Below are positions 8,598 to 15,600 of a stretch of 58,615 nucleotides of DNA, in pieces. How positions within the stretch are numbered: the stretch's first letter is position 1; each line of letters opens with the position of its first letter. A model generated the notes under the pieces. It did no database searches, was not told the DNA's origin, and saw only the letters and a list, made by a program, of their open reading frames with translations. This DNA is from Fredinandcohnia aciditolerans (GTDB lineage Bacteria > Bacillota > Bacilli > Bacillales > Bacillaceae_L). Location: NCBI GenBank assembly GCA_003640645.1, contig QGHH01000031.1:1-58615 (forward strand). The letters are read 5' to 3'. A program made the position numbers and the translations under genes.

Positions 8598-8771
8598 TTC
8601 TTCTATTAGTATATAAGTTTTTCTACTCTTCAACAATAGACCACATCATAATTCCCATTACTTTTTCACTACTAATTCTAGCAACAATTTCATAAAATCT
8701 TCCTTATTCGCCGGTAGAACCTCAGGTAACTCCACATTCACCTTCATCATCTTCGAATCCCTCCATTTTTC

Positions 8772-8800
8772 TGGGACAAGTGACCTGTCCCTGTGTCCCA
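8772..8800. repeat. GGGACA palindrome
   Basis: Single copy (TGGGACAAGTGACCTGTCCC core) in the 330-nt gap between the riboswitch and the oxidoreductase terminator. The rest of this gap (8600-8900) shows no credible gene. Confidence 0.8.
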
Positions 8801-8901
8801 TCTTCTAGTAATCTAGTATTGCCGGATTTTTGATAGATATACATGTTTGGGAGAGAAATTTTGATAGATTTGAGTAAGGGAGAGTAAAAAAGGAAGAAAC
8901 G

Positions 8902-8928
8902 AAAAAAGCCAGCCCGGGGGCTGACTTT
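8902..8928 (-). terminator. Terminator of the oxidoreductase gene
   Basis: AGTCAGCCC/GGGCTGGCT stem flanked on both strands by T runs. It directly follows the stop codon. Confidence 0.88.
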
Positions 8929-9900
8929 TTAGTTACGAGCGGAAGCAAGTGCCTGCTCGATCACGCGCATATTTTTCAACGTTTCATCAAGGTTGTACAT
9001 CGGTTGTTTATTAGAAAGAACACTTTCTGCAAAATGCTCCACCTGAAGCTTATACTGGTCACCTTGCACCGTTTCTTCACTTTGGCCTCCTTCGTTGTTC
9101 ACCACAAGCACACCGTTTCCACCTTCATTGTCAGGACGGAATGCATGCTTCACTACGATCGAACCTTTCGTGCCGACCACTTCATACTGCTCATTAAATG
9201 ATTGCTCAAAGCTAACATCAAAGTTCGCAATTACGCCACTTTCAAACTTCAGCGTACCTGCTGCCGTAATGTCGACGTCATGTGTCGGGTGAATGTTTGC
9301 AGCTGCCTTCACTTCAACTGGCTCTTCACCCGTAATCAAACGACTTGCATGGATGCAATAGCAACCCACATCATATAACACGCCGCCACCAAGATCCTTT
9401 TGCATCTTAATGCTTCCAGAATTCAAATCATGGAGGAAGGAGAATGTTGAGCGAATTAACTTCACATCACCAATTTCGCCTGTTGCGATCATTTCTTTCA
9501 CACGGTTATGCTGTGGATGGAACTGATACATGAACGCTTCCATGAAAATCACATTGTTTTCTTTAAAAGCTGCCGCCATCTCTTCCACGTCTTGTGAGGT
9601 CAATGCTGCTGGCTTTTCACAAAGCACATGTTTTCCGTGCTTCGCAGCTTCAATCGCCCATTGTTTATGTAGTTGATTTGGAAGCGGAATGTACACCGCA
9701 TCAATTTCAGGGTCATTCAATAAATCGGTGTATGATTCATAATGCTTTGGAATGCCAAGGTCAACAGCAAAGTCTTTCGCCTTCCCGCTTTCACTCGCAA
9801 CAGCCACAACCTCTGCATTATGTGCACGCTCCATCGCTGGAATCACTGTATTTCTCGCAATTTTCGCGGTTGATAAAACACCAAAACGAACCTTAGTCAT
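8929..9900 (-). CDS. Gfo/Idh/MocA family NAD(P)-dependent oxidoreductase
   Basis: 323-aa two-domain sugar or cyclitol dehydrogenase. The N-terminal Rossmann fold starts VRFGVLSTAKIARNTVIPAM. The family's EKP motif appears as VLCEKPAALT (about residues 92-101). A GFO_IDH_MocA_C-type domain follows, with GGGVLYDVGCYCIHASR around residues 170-187. The His/Asp substrate region is plausible, but the substrate cannot be named. ATG at 9900 follows TAGGAGG. The structured repeat copy A (9923-10026) lies immediately upstream in the presumptive 5' leader, and a strong terminator follows. It appears to be transcribed alone. Confidence 0.9.
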   Translation of the reverse strand: MTKVRFGVLSTAKIARNTVIPAMERAHNAEVVAVASESGKAKDFAVDLGIPKHYESYTDLLNDPEIDAVYIPLPNQLHKQWAIEAAKHGKHVLCEKPAALTSQDVEEMAAAFKENNVIFMEAFMYQFHPQHNRVKEMIATGEIGDVKLIRSTFSFLHDLNSGSIKMQKDLGGGVLYDVGCYCIHASRLITGEEPVEVKAAANIHPTHDVDITAAGTLKFESGVIANFDVSFEQSFNEQYEVVGTKGSIVVKHAFRPDNEGGNGVLVVNNEGGQSEETVQGDQYKLQVEHFAESVLSNKQPMYNLDETLKNMRVIEQALASARN

Positions 9901-9922
9901 CTGAGTTCCTCCTAAATTATTG

Positions 9923-10026
9923 AATCAAATGCGCCTTGGCGTATTTGCGCCCGATTTTTTTCGAGCTTTCTCGAAAAAAGTCCACTGAAAAATCGTGGCA
10001 TCCGCCGGAGGCATAACTTTATTCAG
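9923..10026 (-). repeat. Structured leader repeat, copy A
   Basis: 104-bp member of a three-copy family (also 18051-18209 and 41188-41292). Read on the minus strand it begins CTGAATAA, then CCTCCGGCGGATGCCACGAT, a variable hairpin (TTTTTTCGAG-AAAG-CTCGAAAAAA here), ATCGGGCGCAAATACGCC and a 3' GGCGCATTTGATT. Arms ACGATTTTT and AAAAATCG(G)G enclose the variable hairpin. The copy ends 13 nt before the ribosome site of the oxidoreductase gene. Confidence 0.8.
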
Positions 10027-10165
10027 CCAAGGGTTATACTCCTTAAATTGTAAACTCTTTTACCATTGTCTTACTAATATAAGTAGTGGACTTCTAAGCA
10101 ATAAAGTTACTAAACAATTACATATTCTCATATTTTAGGAGATTACGAAAGGTTTTATCTTGAAA

Positions 10166-10215
10166 CAAAAAAAGCCAGAGTTCATCCTCTGACTTCATCC
10201 TCTGACTTCATCCTT
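10166..10215 (-). terminator. Terminator plus 13-bp tandem repeat
   Basis: On the minus strand CAGAG-GATGAA-CTCTG-GC-TTTTTTT forms a terminator for the 42-aa gene. The 13-mer CATCCTCTGACTT is tandemly repeated at 10183-10195 and 10196-10208 with a partial third unit, reaching into the terminator stem. Confidence 0.65.
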
Positions 10216-10230
10216 AAAATTGCTATCAAG

Positions 10231-10359
10231 TTATACAGAGTGACAATCTTTTAACTTGCCAATTAAATCCTGCATAACCTCTTCAGTTGTGATAGTAGTT
10301 GTTTCTTCTACTTTTTTCTGAATGTCTACCATTATTTTTAAAAGTTGTTCAGAACTCAT
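10231..10359 (-). CDS. Small protein of unknown function (42 aa)
   Basis: MSSEQLLKIMVDIQKKVEET, then TTITTEEVMQDLIGKLKDCH, ending SV. Soluble, helical and amphipathic with one Cys near the C-terminus. ATG at 10359 is preceded by GGTAGGT at 7 nt. A terminator follows at 10166-10193, which supports a real monocistronic gene. No family recognised. Confidence 0.5.
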   Translation of the reverse strand: MSSEQLLKIMVDIQKKVEETTTITTEEVMQDLIGKLKDCHSV

Positions 10360-10450
10360 ACTTTTTACCTACCATTTTCATTTTCCAATTAAAATCCATT
10401 TTACACTATTCAGCAAATTTTGCAAAGGAAAATTGTGACAAAATTTCAAC

Positions 10451-10480
10451 AAAAAACCCCTAACGTTTTGTCAGGGGCCA
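10451..10480 (-). terminator. Terminator of the secreted Cys-rich protein gene
   Basis: Minus-strand CCCCTGAC-AAAAC-GTTAGGGG stem followed by TTTTTT. Confidence 0.9.
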
Positions 10481-10488
10481 AAACTTAC

Positions 10489-10854
10489 TTATTGTACTGG
10501 AGGAGGTCCGTCACCCATATGAACTCCATCCGCAAAAACTGATAATAACACTTCGCCATTTTCGTGAACAAACGGAACAGCGACCATTGTGTAGACTTTC
10601 CCCTCAGAGTTAGGCATTTTTATTGCCATAATCTGATTAGCCCCGACAAACTGGTATCCGTTACTCTTTTTATCTGCTTTCACCACTTTAAATTCATTCG
10701 ATTTCAATATGCTCGCAACCGCCTTGTTACGCTCTGCTCCTTGCAAATAGTCGCCACATCCGCAATCATCCCCATGAGCAAATGCAGTATTTCCAGGTAG
10801 TACAAGCATTAACAACACCAGCACGATTCCCAAAACTTTGACAAAATTCCTCAT
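10489..10854 (-). CDS. Secreted protein with N-terminal HGDDCGCGD motif
   Basis: 121 aa. A Sec signal peptide (residues 1-26, ending NTAFA) precedes a mature N-terminus HGDDCGCGDYLQGAERNKAV. The remaining 75 residues look like a compact alpha/beta domain ending in DGVHMGDGPPPVQ. The two Cys flanked by His and Asp could form a disulfide or bind metal; this is inference. ATG at 10854 has AAGGGAGGG upstream. I do not recognise the family. It is bounded by its own terminator. Confidence 0.7.
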   Translation of the reverse strand: MRNFVKVLGIVLVLLMLVLPGNTAFAHGDDCGCGDYLQGAERNKAVASILKSNEFKVVKADKKSNGYQFVGANQIMAIKMPNSEGKVYTMVAVPFVHENGEVLLSVFADGVHMGDGPPPVQ

Positions 10855-10965
10855 TTCAAACCCTCCCTTTAGTAGCTACATTCTACAAATTACACAGAAA
10901 TCGACAAATTCCTTTATTTTCTGTAAAAATGGTACTAAGGTCGGATGCACACTTCTTTTAACCCA

Positions 10966-10993
10966 CAAAAAAACAACCCATCAAATGGATTGT
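10966..10993 (-). terminator. Terminator of the SEC-C protein gene
   Basis: Minus-strand CAATCCA-TTTGA-TGGGTTG followed by TTTTTTT, 12 nt after the stop codon. Confidence 0.88.
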
Positions 10994-11003
10994 CACGATT
11001 TTC

Positions 11004-12098
11004 TTACTCGAATAAAAATTCATCATCTAGATTTGGGCCATTGATTATCTCATCGTATTTCTCGAGTTCTTCCTGAAGGACTTTTTCGAGTTCTCTAAAT
11101 TTCGTCGAGATGCTGCTTGGCGACACATCAAATTCTTCCGCAAGTTCCTCGTGCGTAGAAAGACCTTCATACGGATATATCATTTCAAGCATATAGACCA
11201 AAGCTGCCTCGTAAATGCCTGTTTTGATAATCCTTGGGTTTTTGCGTTCGCAGTATTTATGCCATAGTGAAAGTCCAATTCCTACGATTTCCTCGTCATA
11301 ATCGTACTCTTTCATCCGAATCTGAAACATTTCGGCGACCTCTCGCTGTTTGGAGGTCTGCCAGTGGTAATCATCCGCCGTTACTTTCGCCTTTCCGAAC
11401 ATAAAAACCATGAATACATCGATAAATTCATTGGACATAAACTCAACTGAACTGGACTCACTGCTTTTTTCAAAGAGTTCAAGAATCATGTTTCGCATAT
11501 CGCCCGCATATTCCGTTGGCAATTCAAGAAATGTCGGGAAAAAGATTGAATTCGCACCGGCAGGCAACAACGTTCCGAACACAAAATAGCCTGCCTCCAC
11601 ATCTGTTTCCATCTCATAAATTCGCACTTGATGCTGCTCACCCGTAAAAATATCCCGAACCTTCATATACGTTCTTTGCTCATCAACCTTTGTCACCGTA
11701 TATGCAGACGGTCTTGCAGCCTTCCATCTCTGTAAAAGGTCGCGTGTTCGTGGGCGGCTATATTTTGGACCGTAAATATCAACATACTCTTCCAAAATCG
11801 TTTTTCCATCAGTCGGAATCGAACTAATGATCCAAACGCGCGAAAAGAATGAAAATAAATCATAGACATCATCTGGAAGCTCATCAAAAATATCACTATA
11901 CTGATCCAGAACGTCATCAAAAAACTCTTCATACAAATGGATGGCGTACTGGAACATATCATGTTGGACATCGTTCAGTTCATTTTCAACGACTTGATCA
12001 ATGGAAACAACCGTAGACCGTCCGCAGCATCTTTTATACTTTTTTCCACTCCCGCACGTACACTGGTCATTCCGTCCCGCTACCTTCATGAATTTCAT
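11004..12098 (-). CDS. SEC-C motif protein with C-terminal winged/HTH-like region
   Basis: 364 aa. The N-terminus GRNDQCTCGSGKKYKRCCG is a classic SEC-C zinc knuckle (CxC-x8-CC), here N-terminal and not at the end as in SecA. The central 250 residues are acidic and rich in aromatic residues, unrecognised. Near residues 310-350, HEELAEEFDVSPSSISTKFRELEK looks like a helix-turn-helix. The combination suggests a protein- or nucleic-acid-binding regulator, not an enzyme. The ATG at 12098 is very close to AAGGGTG; the ATG at 12089 (MKVAGRNDQ) is an alternative start. It is followed by its own terminator. Confidence 0.72.
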   Translation of the reverse strand: MKFMKVAGRNDQCTCGSGKKYKRCCGRSTVVSIDQVVENELNDVQHDMFQYAIHLYEEFFDDVLDQYSDIFDELPDDVYDLFSFFSRVWIISSIPTDGKTILEEYVDIYGPKYSRPRTRDLLQRWKAARPSAYTVTKVDEQRTYMKVRDIFTGEQHQVRIYEMETDVEAGYFVFGTLLPAGANSIFFPTFLELPTEYAGDMRNMILELFEKSSESSSVEFMSNEFIDVFMVFMFGKAKVTADDYHWQTSKQREVAEMFQIRMKEYDYDEEIVGIGLSLWHKYCERKNPRIIKTGIYEAALVYMLEMIYPYEGLSTHEELAEEFDVSPSSISTKFRELEKVLQEELEKYDEIINGPNLDDEFLFE

Positions 12099-12299
12099 TC
12101 ACCCTTCTCTGTTATCCTATGACACTATCATATCACATCTTCTGGATATATCAGTGGGTGTTGTGGCCAATTGGCGATAAATTCATCCTATTGTTAATAT
12201 TTCTTATCTTACCTGTGAAAATCAGCATTATTATACTTGCTATCGGCAATGGTGGATGATTGTTTTTATTATTATAAAGACAATCTTAAAACTGGAACA

Positions 12300-12400
12300 A
12301 AGATTTACGGCTAATATTTATATTTTATGGCCAATAAATGATGTTTTCGGCCAATAATCGAAAATTATGGCTGATAAACAGGATTTATGGACGATAGCGC
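12300..12400. repeat. 20-nt-phased GGCC-ATAA repeat array
   Basis: The word TATGGCCAATAA (variants ACGGCTAATA, TCGGCCAATAA, ATGGCTGATAA, ATGGACGATAG) recurs with its GG at 12309, 12329, 12349, 12369 and 12389, an exact 20-nt period. The bases between are AT-rich and vary. Weaker relatives occur back to about 12160 (TGTGGCCAATTGGCGATAA). No gene overlaps it. Confidence 0.85.
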
Positions 12401-12437
12401 TTCGCCTCAAATTTTGCGAGGTAAATGCACCGGGGAT

Positions 12438-12607
12438 TTACTATCACTAATCTCAAAATACTATCACTATCCCAGAAATACTGTCACTGTTTGAAATTTA
12501 CTGTCACTAGCCGGAATACTGCCGCTATTCCAGATTTACTGCCACTAATCTCAAAATACTGCCACTAATCAAATTTTACTGCCACTAGCCCAAATTCACC
12601 CCCACTA
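12438..12607. repeat. 20-nt-phased ACTGCCACTA repeat array
   Basis: Nine units of TACTGCCACTA (early units CTATCACTA, CTGTCACT). Their CT starts fall at 12441, 12461, 12481, 12501, 12519, 12539, 12559, 12579 and 12599, a 20-nt period with one 18-nt step. Intervening bases vary. The array ends just beyond the LysM gene terminator. The gap 12099-12648 contains only this array and the GGCC array. Confidence 0.87.
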
Positions 12608-12642
12608 CCAAAAACCCGAATGCCACAAAAGGCATTCGGGTC
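12608..12642 (-). terminator. Terminator of the giant LysM gene
   Basis: Perfect 10-bp stem CCCGAATGCC-TTTTGT-GGCATTCGGG followed by TTTTT on the minus strand, a few nt after the stop codon. Confidence 0.93.
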
Positions 12643-12648
12643 TTCAAT

Positions 12649-15600
12649 CTAAATCTGGATCTTCAACGTTTGTCCGATACTGAGTATGTCGCTTGTTAAG
12701 TTATTGGTTGTCTTAATGTTTGCAACGGTCGTGTTATATCGCTTGGCGATACCATACAAGGTTTCGCCGGATGCCACAGTGTGAACCACAACGTTTGTTG
12801 GGACTTTTAATACTTGCCCAGTGTAGATCATGTCTGATGTTAAGTTGTTGGCATTTTTAATGGCGGTCACGGTTGTGCCATTTTTAACAGCAATTCCTGA
12901 CAGCGTATCGCCCGCTACAACTGTATAATTCACCGTATACACCGGTGCAGTAGTGCCAGTTTCAGGCGTAGCAGGTGGTGTAACCACACTAGCCTCGTCC
13001 GTTGGAATCCGTAAGACTTGGCCAACAAACAGTAAATCTGTCGTTAGGCCATTGGCTTCCCGCAATTCGCTTACGGTTGTATCGTTTCGATTGGCAATTC
13101 CCCAGAGTGTATCGCCTGCCGATACGGTGTACGTTTTATAGTTTTGAGTTGGCCCCGTATACACTGGTGACACGACAGGAACGGTGTTTGGCAATGTCGT
13201 CGTGTAACTGTTCCAGACATTTTTATTTTCCTGGCCGAGACTCCAGTTGCCGACACCGCGAATATTATATTTGCCGACAAGCTCAAGCTTTTTACTAATG
13301 GACTCTTCATTTTCAAACCATATCGTATAAGTGCCCGGAGAAAGTGTCGTGCCGTTTATTACTGTCACGGGATCGCCTTTTTTAATCGTGATAATCGCCT
13401 TTGGCGTTTTACTCACTTCGTCAAATACAACGGTCCCATTATAGCGATCAATCATCGTCTGGACCTGCGTGTTCGAAATTCCGTATCCGCCATAACTTTG
13501 ACCCTCAATCCAATAACGTCCAAAATGCGCAATTCCAAGGACAATTTTATCTGGCGCTACATCTTGCGCGAGCGCATACTGGATTGATTTTTCAACCCAC
13601 GAATAACTTGCGACCGAACCAGGGTCTCCTCCCTGATAGCTCTCATCGTACGCCATAATCATGAGATAATCGGCATACTTCGCAAGACTTGTGTAGTCAT
13701 ATGACCCATGCCAGCCTGCTGTCCAACCATTTGGATTCGCCGCCACCGCAACTGAAACTTCCTTTGTCGGTGGGATTTTTTCACGCAGCAATCTTACAAA
13801 TTCGGTATAATTTGCACGGTCAGCATCCGTCACATTTTCAATATCTACATTGACCCCATCCAAGTTGTAGCGCGCGATCGCATCTGCAATTTGCTGAGCC
13901 GCAAGCTCCTTGTTTGCAAGCATCGCACGACCGACATTACGGTTCCAATGGTTACTTAAAAATGGAACAACACGAATTCCTTGGCGATGCATTGTCTCGA
14001 TAAAATTCGGATCGACCTGGTAAGTGAGCTTCAACGTTCCGTCTGTATTGATATCAAAATAACTTGGCGCCACAATGTTTACCGCATGCCCTGTCGAATT
14101 TACTGTATTCACATATTGCTTCGTATTACCAAAATACATGTACCCAAGATTGACAACTTCACTCGCCGTAATCGGCAGGCGCAATGTCTGATTCGGCTGT
14201 ATCGTACTACTCGTCAAATTGTTTAGCGACATCAATGCATCAACGGTTGTATTATAGCGCTTCGCCACGGAATACAAGGAATCGCCCTGCGCTACTGTGT
14301 ACGAGCTTAACGAAACATTCGTCACCTCACTCTTATTTCCAGCGACATCGGTTTGGATAACAGATGCCGAAGCAACCTTAGAGACATTGTCGACAAATAT
14401 ATCTAAGGAATAAAATCCATTTTTGTCTGCATTCGCAATTCGCGTTACCAGCACCTTCTTATTGGCATCAAAGAGGGAAACCTCCACCTTTGCATTTGCC
14501 TCAGCGGTTCCAATGACGGTATAAATGTACTGCAGGTTTTCATAACGGAAGCCATTTTTCGTTGCGATTGCATTTTCAACCACCGTATCCTTCACAATTG
14601 TTGTCGCTTCAACGATGCTTCTATTTCCAGCACGGTCAGTTTGTCGTGCTTCAAAGGTTAATGGCCCGTCCTTCAGCCCCGAAAGGTTAAAACTGGCCCG
14701 GAAAGCCCCGTTTACAACCTGAGCAGTCTGCCTCACCGTTGTCGTCCCATCGCTCACTACCATCTCAACAGTTGCGCCTTCTTCAACGCTTGAGCCCGTA
14801 ATTGTAAAATTGGACATGTTCCCGCTGTTGACATAGACAGGCTTATTCGTCACTACACCGGCCGGTGCTGCTGTATCTTTTTCTAGCGTAAATGTTTGCG
14901 CTTCACCAACATTCCCTGCGTTATCCGTCGCACGGAAAGTAGCCTTGAGTTTGCCATCCCTGAGCGTACTTAGGTCAAAGATTTCCTCAAATCTGCCTTC
15001 GCCATCCGTTTCAATCTTTTTGGTAATCGCATTGACACCATCGGAAATTTCAACAACGACTGTGGCATGTGGCTCCACAACACCTCGAATTGGATACACC
15101 AAAACATTATCTGAAAAGATCGGCAGAGGTGTTTCCATCTTAATCTTGTCTGGTCCCACGGTATCCTTGATCAAAGTCTTCGTCACTGCAGGACTCACAT
15201 TTCCTGCTTGGTCAACCTGGGTTAATTCAAACGACAAATCCCCATCTGAAAACTCCGTTAGGTCAACTGGCACACGGTATTCCCCGTTTTCATCTGTAGT
15301 TGCAGTGACCATTTTTTTCTGTCCATTGCCGTTAAAAATGCGAATTTGGATGTCCGTGTTTGCCTCTGCTTTTCCGAGCAGCTCGTAGTTCGCCTGGTTT
15401 TCTGTGGTGATGAAATGATCGTTGTGAAAAATGGGTGCAGTTGGCGCCTCGGTATCTTTATCAACCGTAGTATTGCTGGCATTACTTGTAATACCGGCAG
15501 CGCTCGTTTGGAACGCCGTAATCGTGAGGCTTGTGTCTAGCAAGGTGCTCACATCAACTGCGATATTGTACTCACCGTTTTCGTTTGCTGTTGTAGATGT

